Notes under the pieces: generated by a model
What the model was told of the DNA's origin: nothing
What the model saw: the letters and a program-made list of their open reading frames with translations, nothing else
Databases searched by the model: none
Program-made: the position numbers and the translations under genes
NCBI GenBank assembly: GCA_963974915.1
Contig: CAXBES010000008.1
Location: 1-64,000, forward strand
Reading direction: 5' to 3'
DNA length: 64,000 nt
From: CAXBES01 sp963974915
Lineage (GTDB): Bacteria; Bacteroidota; Bacteroidia; Flavobacteriales; Flavobacteriaceae
Shown: piece after piece, positions 45,500-55,185 of the stretch
Numbering within the stretch: position 1 is the stretch's first letter
Layout of the letters: every line of letters starts with the position of its first letter

Positions 45500-45992
45500 G
45501 ATCTTAATTAATGCCTTCCGATTTATATTTTTAGCGCTCTTACAGGTTTTGGTGCTCAATCATATAAACTTTTTAGGATTTGTAAATCCATATCTCTACA
45601 TACTCTTTATCATAGTTTTTCCACTCTCGGGAAATAAGAGTTTACTAATTTTCCTGAGTTTTTTGCTCGGTTTGAGTATTGATATATTTGGTGATTCGGG
45701 CGGAGTCCATGCTGCTGCCTGCGTGTTTATAGCCTACATAAGACCCGCCATTCTAAAGTTTTCTTTTGGTGTTAGTTATGAATATAATATGGTAAAAATT
45801 AATAAGGTTCCCATAGCCGAAAGACTAACTTATATTTCGATCATGGTCTTGTTACATCATATTGTTCTTTTCACTTTAGAAATTTTTAGCTTCTCTCACA
45901 TACTCTTGTTGCTAAAATCAACGTTATTTTCAGGAATATTCAGTATAATATTGGTGTTATGTACTTTATTGCTATTTAGCAGAGAGCGATAA
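45480..45992 (+). CDS. mreD: MreD, rod-shape membrane protein
   Basis: About 170 aa with five hydrophobic segments and the sequence 'LLGLSIDIFGDSGGVHAAAC', typical of MreD. The first ATG is 45480, and a second at 45486 gives MQNSEILINAFRF, which may be the true start; either overlaps mreC. MreD stabilises the elongasome in the membrane. Confidence 0.9.
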   Translation: MPMQNSEILINAFRFIFLALLQVLVLNHINFLGFVNPYLYILFIIVFPLSGNKSLLIFLSFLLGLSIDIFGDSGGVHAAACVFIAYIRPAILKFSFGVSYEYNMVKINKVPIAERLTYISIMVLLHHIVLFTLEIFSFSHILLLLKSTLFSGIFSIILVLCTLLLFSRER

Positions 45993-46048
45993 GCATTTGT
46001 ATTACAAATTAAAATGCTAATTAAGCAGGGAATTTCAGATAGACAAAC

Positions 46049-47917
46049 ATGAGAAAACTTTTACTTTTAGTGATTGTATTGATAACCGGAGTTGTTTTTG
46101 CCGGACGTCTCTTCTATCTTCAAATTTACGATACTTCTTTTCAGGCTCTTTCTGAAAATAACGCTGTTAAAGTAATTTACGATTATCCACAGCGCGGGTA
46201 TATTTTTGACCGTAATGGGGAATTATTAGTCGCTAATCAGCCCTCATATGATGTGATGGTTATTCCGAGGGAAGTAAAGCCATTAGACACCCTTGAATTT
46301 TGTAAGCTCCTGAAACTTTCGAAAGATGAATTTAAGCGAGTTCTGGAAAAGGCGAGAATCTATTCTCCCCGATTACCTTCGGTGGTAATTCCGCAATTAA
46401 CCAAGGGGGAATACGCTTATTTATCTGAGAAGATGTATAAATATGAAGGTTTTTATATTCAGAAGAGATCCTTAAGAGATTATAAAATAGGTCACTCTGC
46501 CAATGTGTTAGGGTACATTAGAGAGGTTGATGATAGGATCATCAAAAAGAATCCATATTATCAAATGGGGGAACTTATTGGAGCGCAAGGCGTAGAAAAT
46601 CAGTACGAGGAAGTACTTCGCGGCGTTAAAGGCGTAAAGCGACTTCAGAAGGATAGGTTCAATCGCATTATTGGTCCATTTAAAGAAGGTATTTTCGATA
46701 CCCTTCCCGAAAGAGGAAAGGACATAACACTTACCATAGATGCAGAACTTCAAAAATATGGCGAAGAACTTTTTGTAAACAAGCGAGGTGGAATTGTAGC
46801 TATTGAACCTGCTACAGGTGAAATCTTATCATTGGTAACAGCACCTTATTACGACCCCGGTCTTTTAGTTGGGCGAGAACGTTCAGCGAACTACACAAGA
46901 CTTTATTATGACAGTATTGCAAAGCCATTATTTGATCGTGGCTTGCAAGGGGAATACCCTCCGGGATCACCTTTTAAAACTCTAACGGCCCTAATTGGTT
47001 TGCAGGAAAATGTAATTGATTCTGAAGAGAGGATTGCTTGCCATGGGGGTTATCGCTATGGTCGAAATCGAAAGCTGGGATGCCACCATCATAGGAGTCC
47101 GTTATCAATGACTTCCGGGATCGCAAATTCCTGCAATGCGTATTTTTGTACCGTTTACCGAAGAGTGATTGAAAAATACCCTACACCACAGGAAGGCATA
47201 GATAATTGGCGCAGGCATTTAGAAAGTTTTGGTTTAGGAGACTTTTTGGGATATGATCTTCCAAGCGGACGACCCGGTTATATTCCAAGCTCAACCTATT
47301 ATAACCGAATTCACAACTATCCTGAAAACAGATGGTATGCTACGGCTACTATTTCGAATGCAATTGGGCAGGGTGAGGTATCATTAACACCCATGCAGAT
47401 GGTGAATTTTACCGCTGCCATTGCTAATAGAGGTTGGTATTATAAACCCCATATCTTAAAAAGCATTGATGGCGTAGATACTATTCCAAAGGTCTATACC
47501 GAAAAGCATCAAACCACCATAGATCCACAATATTTTGAACCCGTAGTTCAGGGTATGCATGATGTGTACAACGAAGGGACCGCTTCTTCCCTGCGAATTC
47601 CGGATATAGAAATTTGTGGAAAGACAGGAACCGCCGAGAATTTCACAAAAATTGATGGAAAGAGAGTTCAGCTTACAGACCACTCTATATTTGTGGCTTT
47701 TGCACCTAAAGACGATCCTAAGATCGCGATTGCAGTTTTTGTTGAAAATGGATATTGGGGGTCCAGATGGGCAGGACGAATCGCTAGTTTGATGATCGAA
47801 AAATATATTAAAGGTGAAATTACCCGAACAGATATGGAGCGTTTCGTTCTAAACGGAAGTCTTGAAGAAGAATATGCTAAACCATATAGTGGCGAAACTT
47901 TTACAATTAATCACTAA
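46049..47917 (+). CDS. mrdA: Penicillin-binding protein 2 (elongasome transpeptidase)
   Basis: A 622-aa class B PBP with one N-terminal helix, a dimerisation/pedestal domain ('YPQRGYIFDRNGELLVANQP') and a transpeptidase domain with S-P-F-K at 307-310, S-C-N at 361-363 and K-T-G at 525-527. A Cys/His patch (C331, H332, C345, H346-348) sits where PBP2 of other bacteria has a Zn-binding loop. It cross-links side-wall peptidoglycan with RodA, whose ATG overlaps its stop codon by one base. Confidence 0.97.
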   Translation: MRKLLLLVIVLITGVVFAGRLFYLQIYDTSFQALSENNAVKVIYDYPQRGYIFDRNGELLVANQPSYDVMVIPREVKPLDTLEFCKLLKLSKDEFKRVLEKARIYSPRLPSVVIPQLTKGEYAYLSEKMYKYEGFYIQKRSLRDYKIGHSANVLGYIREVDDRIIKKNPYYQMGELIGAQGVENQYEEVLRGVKGVKRLQKDRFNRIIGPFKEGIFDTLPERGKDITLTIDAELQKYGEELFVNKRGGIVAIEPATGEILSLVTAPYYDPGLLVGRERSANYTRLYYDSIAKPLFDRGLQGEYPPGSPFKTLTALIGLQENVIDSEERIACHGGYRYGRNRKLGCHHHRSPLSMTSGIANSCNAYFCTVYRRVIEKYPTPQEGIDNWRRHLESFGLGDFLGYDLPSGRPGYIPSSTYYNRIHNYPENRWYATATISNAIGQGEVSLTPMQMVNFTAAIANRGWYYKPHILKSIDGVDTIPKVYTEKHQTTIDPQYFEPVVQGMHDVYNEGTASSLRIPDIEICGKTGTAENFTKIDGKRVQLTDHSIFVAFAPKDDPKIAIAVFVENGYWGSRWAGRIASLMIEKYIKGEITRTDMERFVLNGSLEEEYAKPYSGETFTINH

Positions 47918-49173
47918 TGGCTGCAGGAAGAGGTTTGTTAAAATTTGACTGGTTGACCATCCTACTCTATGCTGCGTTAGTGGGTATTGGTTGGATGAAC
48001 ATATACTCGGCTTCTTTAAGTGATTCGGCACAGGGTCTTTTTGACTTCAGTCAGATATACGCCCGACAACTACTCTTCATTGCCTTGAGTGTCTTGCTAA
48101 TAATATTCTTGCTTGCTCTTGATTCCAAATTTTACGAGCGATTTTCCAGTATTATATATATTGTATCACTGCTTTCTTTATTAGGGTTATTCGTACTTGG
48201 AAAAAATATTAATGGCGCAACCTCTTGGTATGGTTTTGGAAATTTTAGTCTTCAACCCAGTGAATTTGCGAAGGCAGCAACTGCTTTAGCACTTGCCAAG
48301 TATATTAGCGATATTCAATCGAATATGCAGGAATTTAAACACCAATTAAGGGCCTTTATTATCATTGCGCTTCCTGCGATACTTATTATCCCTCAACCGG
48401 ATCCGGGTAGTGCTCTAATCTACGCAGCATTTATTTTCCCACTGTATAGAGAAGGATTACATTTTGTGTATTTACTACTGGGCTTTTTTGCTGCTGCCTT
48501 GTTTGTTAGCACCCTTGCTTTTGGAGTGGTTTGGGTAGCTTTAGGCGTGCTGTTGATTGCAGCCACAGTATATTTTAAAAACAGAAAAAAACGTCCAAAT
48601 TTGTTCAAATATGCGACCATTGCAGTAGCGTGTGTAGGTTTTGCATTGTCTGTAAATTATATTTTCAACAATGTCTTTGAGCAGCGACATCGTGATCGTT
48701 TTAATATTGTTTTAGGTAAGGAAACAGATTCGAGGGGGATTGGTTATAATACCAATCAGAGTGAAATCGCAATTGGCAGCGGGGGTTGGACCGGGAAAGG
48801 CTGGACCCAGGGAACACAAACCAAAGGTAATTTTGTACCCGAACAACATACCGACTATATTTTTAGTACTGTTGGTGAAGAATGGGGCTTTTTAGGTAGT
48901 TTACTTGTAGTTGTATTGTTTCTAGCCCTAATTATAAGAATTCTTGTTCTTTCAGAGCGCCAAAAAACTCAATTTAATCGTGTATACGGTTATAGTGTTG
49001 CAGCAATCATTTTTTTGCACTTTTTCGTAAACATCGGCATGGTGACCGGACTTTTCCCTACAGTTGGTATCCCGCTTCCGTTTTTTAGTTATGGAGGCTC
49101 AGGCCTCTGGGGTTTTACAATTTTAGTGTTCATTTTTGTTAGGCTCGATGCTTCAAACTATTATTATACTTAA
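47917..49173 (+). CDS. rodA: RodA, SEDS peptidoglycan glycosyltransferase
   Basis: A 418-aa polytopic (about 10 TM) SEDS protein with 'GATSWYGFGNFSLQPSEFAK' and 'EQHTDYIFSTVGEEWGFLGS', and 'GIPLPFFSYGGSGLWGF' near the end. It polymerises lipid II with PBP2. Relative to typical RodA there is an additional pair of hydrophobic segments in the middle (about 178-262). The C terminus R-L-D-A-S-N-Y-Y-Y-T is the start of a 161-bp unit that is repeated downstream. Confidence 0.97.
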   Translation: MAAGRGLLKFDWLTILLYAALVGIGWMNIYSASLSDSAQGLFDFSQIYARQLLFIALSVLLIIFLLALDSKFYERFSSIIYIVSLLSLLGLFVLGKNINGATSWYGFGNFSLQPSEFAKAATALALAKYISDIQSNMQEFKHQLRAFIIIALPAILIIPQPDPGSALIYAAFIFPLYREGLHFVYLLLGFFAAALFVSTLAFGVVWVALGVLLIAATVYFKNRKKRPNLFKYATIAVACVGFALSVNYIFNNVFEQRHRDRFNIVLGKETDSRGIGYNTNQSEIAIGSGGWTGKGWTQGTQTKGNFVPEQHTDYIFSTVGEEWGFLGSLLVVVLFLALIIRILVLSERQKTQFNRVYGYSVAAIIFLHFFVNIGMVTGLFPTVGIPLPFFSYGGSGLWGFTILVFIFVRLDASNYYYT

Positions 49174-49605
49174 TCTTAGATTAGCTGAACTATACAATTT
49201 CATCAAAATAGAGTTGGGGTGGCGAACTTTTAGTTTTTGTACCTTTTAAGTACACAAAAAATAAAAGCGAAGGCGTAAGAGAATGTCTTAGGGATCGTGT
49301 AAGACTCGATGCTTCAAACTATTACTATACTTAATCTTAGATTAGCTGTACTATACAATTTCATCAAAATAGATTTGGGGTGGCGAGCTTTTAGTTTTTG
49401 TACCTTTTAAGTACACAAAAAATAAAAGCGAAGGCGTAAGAGAATGTCTTAGGGATCGTGTAAGACTCGATGCTTCAAACTATTACTATACTTAATCTTA
49501 GATTAGCTGTACTATACAATTTCATCAAAATAGATTTGGGGTGGCGAGCTTTTAGTTTTTGTACCTTTTAAGTACACAAAAAATAAAAGCGAAGGCGTAA
49601 GAGAA
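49144..49605 (+). repeat. Three tandem copies of a 161-bp unit starting in the rodA 3' end
   Basis: Copy 1 is 49144-49304, copy 2 is 49305-49465, copy 3 is 49466-49605 (140 bp, truncated). Copies 2 and 3 are identical where they overlap; copy 1 differs at a few positions. Each unit begins with the last ten codons of rodA including the stop, and each contains an imperfect hairpin: CTTTTAGTTTTTGTAC versus GTACACAAAAAATAAAAG. It fills most of the 528-nt gene-free gap after rodA; 49606-49701 holds a further GTACACAAAAG fragment but nothing else. Confidence 0.92.
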
Positions 49606-49701
49606 AATAACTATTTTCATAACCTTGACACTAAGTACACAAAAGCTTTGTTAGAGGTTTCTGCACTTGTTTTTAACTATATATTTTTTTAAAGAAAAAG
49701 T

Positions 49702-50520
49702 TTATCGCTTACCCCAGACATTTAGATCTATTTTCCGCTCTAGATCTTCCTGTACATTTTTAGATAAATTCGGAAAGAAATCAATTCCGGTGAGTTCCTC
49801 TATACGATCAATAGTTACAACATAATCGTAAAACGATTTGTCTGTTGGGCTATTCGGAATTAAAAAAGCGATAGCTTTATACTTTCCGTCTGAAGCATCC
49901 AGAATGATCTTGTAAAACTCTTCAGGAACTGAAACATGCTCATCGCCTATTCCTTTAAGACCTTCAATTAAAACACCTCCCGTTACAACATAAACCCCAT
50001 CAAACTTTTCGGCCCAAAAACGCACTTTTTGTTCCAAACTGTTCCATACTCCCGAGTTGAAATCGTGATTCTGCGGACTTATATTGCTCGTAAGAAATGT
50101 TTCGTGATACGCTTCATAGTTGAATCTTCGATCTCCCGCCGGACATAGGTGCCCTCTATCGTAACCCGATTTTTTATAATTACGCCAGTCTGCCGATTTA
50201 GTACTTACCTTTCTATCTTCAACAAAATAAGGCCGTTCAAAATCATTTCGGGATAAGTGTTTTTTAATTAGTGGATATGCAACCCATTCGGCTTGCTCGT
50301 GGGTTTCAGAATATGATAAACTATAAAACGCATGTCTCACGATCTCTCCCGTTGTGGAAGTGGGAAGCAAAGTATCATCAAATTCTGACGAGGAATAATC
50401 CCCGGATACATTTGCTGTATTCGGATATGCTTCATTTTGCTTATCCACATATCCTTCGGCATAATACAAAATTACAGTTACCAAAATAATAAGTAAAGGA
50501 TAAAGATATTTTCTGTTCAT
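49702..50520 (-). CDS. Secreted or membrane-anchored DNA/RNA non-specific endonuclease
   Basis: A 272-aa nuclease of the NUC1/Serratia type. An N-terminal hydrophobic segment (about 5-20) directs export. The catalytic D-R-G-H is at 121-124 ('GYDRGHLCPAGDRRFN') and the metal-binding Asn region is 'SNISPQNHDFNSGVWNSLE' near 145-162. It degrades extracellular nucleic acids, probably for phosphate and nucleobase use. It is downstream of the OppC-like gene on the same strand (9 nt gap), which may be incidental. Confidence 0.9.
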   Translation of the reverse strand: MNRKYLYPLLIILVTVILYYAEGYVDKQNEAYPNTANVSGDYSSSEFDDTLLPTSTTGEIVRHAFYSLSYSETHEQAEWVAYPLIKKHLSRNDFERPYFVEDRKVSTKSADWRNYKKSGYDRGHLCPAGDRRFNYEAYHETFLTSNISPQNHDFNSGVWNSLEQKVRFWAEKFDGVYVVTGGVLIEGLKGIGDEHVSVPEEFYKIILDASDGKYKAIAFLIPNSPTDKSFYDYVVTIDRIEELTGIDFFPNLSKNVQEDLERKIDLNVWGKR

Positions 50521-50529
50521 AGTATATTA

Positions 50530-51660
50530 TTAACTCCGCACATCCAGGGCATCCCGAAGCGAATTCCCAATTAACATAAATGCTGTCACTAAACTCATTA
50601 TTGCAAAACCCGGAATTAGTGCTAAATAAGGTTTCCCTAAAATAATATATGCGTAATGATCTTTAATGATCCCACCCCAACTTGGCATTGGAGGTTGTGC
50701 ACCGATCCCTAAAAAACTCAAGCCGCTTTCAATTAATATAGCCCCGGCAAAGTTCGCTGCAGAGATTATAATTACCGGTGCCATGGCGTTTGGCAGAATA
50801 TGTTTTGTTATAATTCTAATATCATTAAATCCTAACGCTTTAGCTGCGGTCACATATTGCAATTGTTTTACACCCATAACCTGCCCCCTAACAACTCGGG
50901 CAACCTCAACCCACATTGTGAGTCCGACGGCAATAAAAACCTGCCAAAAGCCCTTCCCCAGTGCGAGTGTGATCGCGATTACCAATAAAAGTGTAGGAAT
51001 AGACCAGGTTACATTAATGATCCACATGATTATGGCATCGACCCTACCTCCAAAATATCCGGCAATAGCTCCCAAAGTAACTCCAATGATTAGTGAAATA
51101 AACACTGCCACAAAACCAATTGCCAGCGAAATTCTTATACCTATCAACATTCTGCTTAACAGATCCCGACCGTATTTATCTGTACCGAGTATGAATTTTT
51201 TTTCTGAAATATACTGCTTCGGAATTGCTTCTATCGACTCTGCTTCGGGAAACAGCGATAACGGATATTCCTTTTGTAAACCTTCAGTTCCATCTGAAGT
51301 ATACTCGGTAATTTGAATCCCGGACGAAGTTAAAGAAAAGTCTGAAACAGGAATTTCGGTCGCTGCGTTCTTCTTTCCGAAGAAAAAAACCGAAAGAGCA
51401 GAATTTTGCTCTACAGCAGTAGGTATTGTGAGCATATCTACAGTAAATCCGGGCGATTTTGAGTGTACCGATAAGTGCATCTGATTGGCATTCTGAGAAT
51501 TATCGGGAGCCAGAGCATAGGCGAAAATAGCCACCAATACACAAATTATTAGAAAACAAAAACTAAAAACGCCCCAAAAGCTTTTCTTAAACTTTTGGAG
51601 CGCAATTTTTGTCAATCCGCTACCCGGATTCTTTGGCTGAGATGATGTTGCTTTCTTCAC
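50530..51660 (-). CDS. OppC/DppC-type ABC permease (orphan)
   Basis: A 376-aa permease with a first helix (about 30-52), a long extracytoplasmic insert of about 110 residues, and the BPD inner-membrane domain: 'LGTDKYGRDLLSRMLIGIRI', then 'EVARVVRGQVMGVKQLQYVT' (EAA-like loop) and 'ESGLSFLGIGAQPPMPSWGG'. These mark the C-subunit of peptide/nickel importers. The partner OppB, ATPases and binding protein are not adjacent. The long insert is larger than in Proteobacterial OppC. Confidence 0.9.
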   Translation of the reverse strand: MKKATSSQPKNPGSGLTKIALQKFKKSFWGVFSFCFLIICVLVAIFAYALAPDNSQNANQMHLSVHSKSPGFTVDMLTIPTAVEQNSALSVFFFGKKNAATEIPVSDFSLTSSGIQITEYTSDGTEGLQKEYPLSLFPEAESIEAIPKQYISEKKFILGTDKYGRDLLSRMLIGIRISLAIGFVAVFISLIIGVTLGAIAGYFGGRVDAIIMWIINVTWSIPTLLLVIAITLALGKGFWQVFIAVGLTMWVEVARVVRGQVMGVKQLQYVTAAKALGFNDIRIITKHILPNAMAPVIIISAANFAGAILIESGLSFLGIGAQPPMPSWGGIIKDHYAYIILGKPYLALIPGFAIMSLVTAFMLIGNSLRDALDVRS

Positions 51661-51732
51661 AAAACAAAGGTATTAAAAATATCGCCTTGCTTAATGTATA
51701 GCCTGAAAAGCTTCTATGCGTATTCCATGATT

Positions 51733-53910
51733 TTAATTCTTAAGATTAGCTACTTTCCCGGCTTTTATATTACTCAACTTAAGATCTTCAAGTACATTTA
51801 CTGCCTCTTCAACATAAATATCCTTGCTTAAGTTCTTGTGCCATCTCTTGCGCTTTTCCCTTAAAGTCGTATCCTGTTTCATCAATGCTATCTCACTGGG
51901 AAGTGAAGTATAGCTTAATTTATTATCGTATTCATCGATCGCATCAAACTTCTTCATTTCTTCTTTACGTTTTTCTATTTCAGCTTTATAGGTATCGAAA
52001 TTTAAGGTAACATCCATTTCATCACGTCGATCCTTGATGTACCTCGCATTCGCTTCAATAAGCATTAATTGCTCACTCTGCGCCATTCTTGCTTTGCTTC
52101 GGTCTATGGTTTCCTGAAAATCAATATAACCATCCCAAACTTCATAGTTTGCAGGTTCAATTTTATCGTAAGGCAACGGATTGTCGTAATCTCGTTCTCC
52201 AACATCAATATAACTATATCGATCTGGCATTACCACATCACTTTTTACACCTTCCAACTGCGTAGAACCACCATTTACCCGGTAGAATTTTTGAGTCGTG
52301 AGTTTTAGCGCTCCCATATCGCCCAGATCATTTTTCCGAAGCCATTGATTCAAGTCAATTAAATTCTGAACAGTTCCTTTTCCATAAGATTGCTTACTAC
52401 CAATAATGATAGCACGCTTATAATCCTGCATGGCCGCTGCCAGGATCTCGGAAGCCGACGCAGAAAGTCCATTAACCAAAATCACTAAGGGTCCGTCCCA
52501 AACAATTTCTTCATCGTCATCCTTTAAAACTTCTTTTCTACTTCCTCCCGAAGCCACCTGCACTACGGGACCTTCTTTAATGAACAGTCCTGCAATATCC
52601 ACTGCCGTACGCAACGAACCTCCACCGTTATCACGAAGATCTAACACAAGCCCTTCCATGCCTTCTTCTTTTAATCTATTGATCTCCTTTTTAACATCGC
52701 TTGCAGCGTTGCGCTCTTTGTAATTCTCCATGTCAAAATAGAAAGCCGGAAGATTGATCAATCCAAATTTCTTATCGTCCTTTTCAATTACAGTAGATTT
52801 AGCGTAGGTTTCTTCCAACTCTACTACATCTCTGGTTATTGTTTCTTCCTCAATTGTACCATCTACTCTCTTTACTGTTAAGGTGACTTTCGTTCCTTTG
52901 GGACCTTTAATAAATTTAATGGCATCGTCAATGCGCATTCCAACGATACTCACGGCATCCTCTTCATCTTCTTGCTTCACTTTTAACAGAATGTCTCCTA
53001 CTTCAAGGTGTTCACCTCTCCATACAGGACCACCACTTATTACTTCAACGACGTTTATATAATCGTTTTTCTTCTGAAGTCTCGCACCGATTCCTTCTAA
53101 TTTTCCACTCATCCTCAAATCGAAACGATCTCTGTCCGGTGGGGCAAAATAATTGGTGTGAGGGTCAAATTCTTCTACGATCGTATTTAAGAAGATCGCA
53201 AAATAATCCTTTCTTTCAAGGTCTTCGGTGAAATCAAAATATTCGCTTAAAGAGGTTTTAGTCGCTTTTCTGGCTTTGGCCTCAAGCTCACTTAACGATA
53301 AATTCTCATTATCTGTAGGCTGGTACTCCTCCCCTTTTTCTTTGGCTTCCTTCATTCGTTCCGGAGCAGATTCTTTTTCTTCAACATAGTCGTAATAAGA
53401 TGAAATAGTGGAGAATTTTAACTGCTGTCTCCAACGATCACTAATTTCTTTTTTGTTCGTAGCGTAAGCCAGATTATCGTAGTCTACATTAATAACATCA
53501 TTCTCATCATAGTTAAAAGGGGTATCTAATATTTCACCATACATCCCCTTAACTTCCTCCAAACGTTCGTTAAATCGAGTATACACCAGATCGAAAAAGG
53601 TAAGTTCCTTGTTTTTTATCTGATCATCGATATCGGTTTTATATCTGCTAAACTCTTCAATATCTGAAGCAAGAAAATATCGCTTTAACGGATCTAAACC
53701 ATCAATAAAATCAGTATAAACTCCTTCCGAAAACTCATCGTTAATATCCTTTGCGTCATAATGTCCTTTTTGTAAGACATAAGAAATAAGGTCTAAAAGT
53801 AATTTATCTTTATCGGGGTCGTTAAATTCTTTAGTTGTGAAACTACAAGAAGCAGCAGCCACGAAAACTGCTAAAAATAATATTTTAAAATTCTTTTTCA
53901 TTATTTGCAT
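51733..53910 (-). CDS. prc: Carboxy-terminal processing protease Prc (S41), lipoprotein
   Basis: A 725-aa tail-specific protease. The N terminus ends in a lipobox-like AAASC (Cys22); the ATG four codons downstream gives the usual MKKN start. Order: N-terminal helical domain, PDZ (about 265-350, 'GIGARLQKKNDYINVVEVIS'), S41 core with 'LVLDLRDNGGGS' (422-432), the S-A-S-A-S block at 483-487, and Lys511 in 'QSYGKGTVQ', then a DUF3340-like C terminus. It removes C-terminally tagged or misfolded envelope proteins. Divergent from surE. Confidence 0.95.
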   Translation of the reverse strand: MQIMKKNFKILFLAVFVAAASCSFTTKEFNDPDKDKLLLDLISYVLQKGHYDAKDINDEFSEGVYTDFIDGLDPLKRYFLASDIEEFSRYKTDIDDQIKNKELTFFDLVYTRFNERLEEVKGMYGEILDTPFNYDENDVINVDYDNLAYATNKKEISDRWRQQLKFSTISSYYDYVEEKESAPERMKEAKEKGEEYQPTDNENLSLSELEAKARKATKTSLSEYFDFTEDLERKDYFAIFLNTIVEEFDPHTNYFAPPDRDRFDLRMSGKLEGIGARLQKKNDYINVVEVISGGPVWRGEHLEVGDILLKVKQEDEEDAVSIVGMRIDDAIKFIKGPKGTKVTLTVKRVDGTIEEETITRDVVELEETYAKSTVIEKDDKKFGLINLPAFYFDMENYKERNAASDVKKEINRLKEEGMEGLVLDLRDNGGGSLRTAVDIAGLFIKEGPVVQVASGGSRKEVLKDDDEEIVWDGPLVILVNGLSASASEILAAAMQDYKRAIIIGSKQSYGKGTVQNLIDLNQWLRKNDLGDMGALKLTTQKFYRVNGGSTQLEGVKSDVVMPDRYSYIDVGERDYDNPLPYDKIEPANYEVWDGYIDFQETIDRSKARMAQSEQLMLIEANARYIKDRRDEMDVTLNFDTYKAEIEKRKEEMKKFDAIDEYDNKLSYTSLPSEIALMKQDTTLREKRKRWHKNLSKDIYVEEAVNVLEDLKLSNIKAGKVANLKN

Positions 53911-54038
53911 ATCAATTTGCTTACATTATTACTTGTGCTCTAAATTATACAAAAAACCGTGCCAAGCACATATATACGTGATAATTTTTTGTTAAACAAT
54001 TATAGAAAACAGAATTCAGAAAACAGAATTATTAACTG

Positions 54039-54046
54039 TACTTTTG
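54039..54046 (+). promoter_or_regulatory. Probable -7 box of surE promoter
   Basis: TACTTTTG (TAnnTTTG) lies 20 nt before the surE ATG. A short direct repeat, GAAAACAGAATT at 54005-54016 and 54019-54030, sits just upstream and could be an operator; this is unproven. Confidence 0.4.
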
Positions 54047-54066
54047 TTTAAAGAAAACGAAATTTC

Positions 54067-54843
54067 ATGTCAAAAAAAAGACCACTCATACTTGTAACCA
54101 ATGATGACGGCATCACTGCACCCGGTATTCGAACTTTAATTAAAGTTATGAATACAATTGGTGATGTATATGTAGTAGCCCCAGACGCACCTCAAAGTGC
54201 AATGGGTCATGCTATAACGATTAATGACACATTGTATTGTAATAAATTGGAAGTAGTTAAAGATGAGCCACAAATTGAATACAGTTGTAGCGGCACGCCG
54301 GTTGATTGTGTGAAAATTGCAGTGAATGAAATTTTAAAACGCAAACCGGACCTATGCGTTAGTGGTGTGAATCATGGTAGTAACTCTTCAATTAATGTTA
54401 TCTATAGTGGAACCATGAGTGCCGCAGTGGAAGCCGGGACATTAGGGATTCCGTCAATTGGCTTCTCCCTTTTAGATTACTCCTTGGAAGCAGATTTTAA
54501 ACCTTCAGAAAAATATATTAAACTCTTAGTAGAACAATGCCTTACGTATGGTTTACCTAAAGGTGTCGTGTTAAATGTAAACATTCCGAAACTGCCGGCT
54601 AAGAGTATTAAAGGCATCAAAGTCTGCAGGCAGGCAAATGCTCATTGGGAGGAAAAATTCGATAAGCGGACAAATCCGTTGGGTCGCGAATATTATTGGC
54701 TTACCGGCGAATTTATAAACATGGACAAAGGAGAAGATACAGACGAATGGGCACTTAGCCACGGGTACGTATCTGTGGTACCTGTGCAATTCGATCTAAC
54801 TGCGCACCATGCAATTAAGGATATTAATACCTGGGATATCTAA
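54067..54843 (+). CDS. surE: SurE, 5'/3'-nucleotidase
   Basis: A 258-aa phosphatase acting on nucleoside 5'- and 3'-monophosphates. The metal motif 'ILVTNDDGITAPGIRTL' (N-D-D-G) opens the protein, followed by 'DAPQSAMGHAITIN', 'SCSGTPVDCVKIAVN' and 'SGVNHGSNSSINVIYSGT'. It heads a plus-strand group with the small membrane gene (1-nt overlap) and lpxB. Confidence 0.97.
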   Translation: MSKKRPLILVTNDDGITAPGIRTLIKVMNTIGDVYVVAPDAPQSAMGHAITINDTLYCNKLEVVKDEPQIEYSCSGTPVDCVKIAVNEILKRKPDLCVSGVNHGSNSSINVIYSGTMSAAVEAGTLGIPSIGFSLLDYSLEADFKPSEKYIKLLVEQCLTYGLPKGVVLNVNIPKLPAKSIKGIKVCRQANAHWEEKFDKRTNPLGREYYWLTGEFINMDKGEDTDEWALSHGYVSVVPVQFDLTAHHAIKDINTWDI

Positions 54844-55142
54844 TGAAACAAAAGATCGGGAAAGAAATCGCAATTGGTTTACTATTTGGTTTAGTATCAA
54901 ATTTGGTGGGGAGTTATTTATATCTTTTCTTTTTATCGAGAGTAAAGAAATTATCTGTAGAAAGCACTTTTGAAGTTACGGTAGAACAAGGTCTATTGGG
55001 AAATATCATAATTCTTGGCGCTCTTTTAAATTTTGTTGTTTTCTTCGTTTTTCTGAAAAAAAAGCAATATTATCGAGCCAGAGGAGTGATAATGGCTACA
55101 ATGATGGCTGCAATTACTATTCTTATTACCAAGTTCTTCTGA
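54843..55142 (+). CDS. Small membrane protein, unknown function
   Basis: A 99-aa protein with three hydrophobic segments (about 9-32, 48-70, 80-98) and a Lys/Arg turn after the second. Its ATG shares one base with the surE stop, so it is co-translated; lpxB follows after 43 nt. I do not recognise a family; the arrangement surE - small membrane protein - lpxB suggests a housekeeping envelope role. Confidence 0.7.
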   Translation: MKQKIGKEIAIGLLFGLVSNLVGSYLYLFFLSRVKKLSVESTFEVTVEQGLLGNIIILGALLNFVVFFVFLKKKQYYRARGVIMATMMAAITILITKFF

Positions 55143-55185
55143 AACCGAAGATTGGATTAATATGATCATAAATAAACAACTATAA

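Noticed and set aside
49144..49605. Possible CRISPR array or phage att site
   Set aside because: Units are 161 bp, nearly identical throughout and directly abutting, with no spacers and no cas or integrase genes. They derive from the rodA 3' end.
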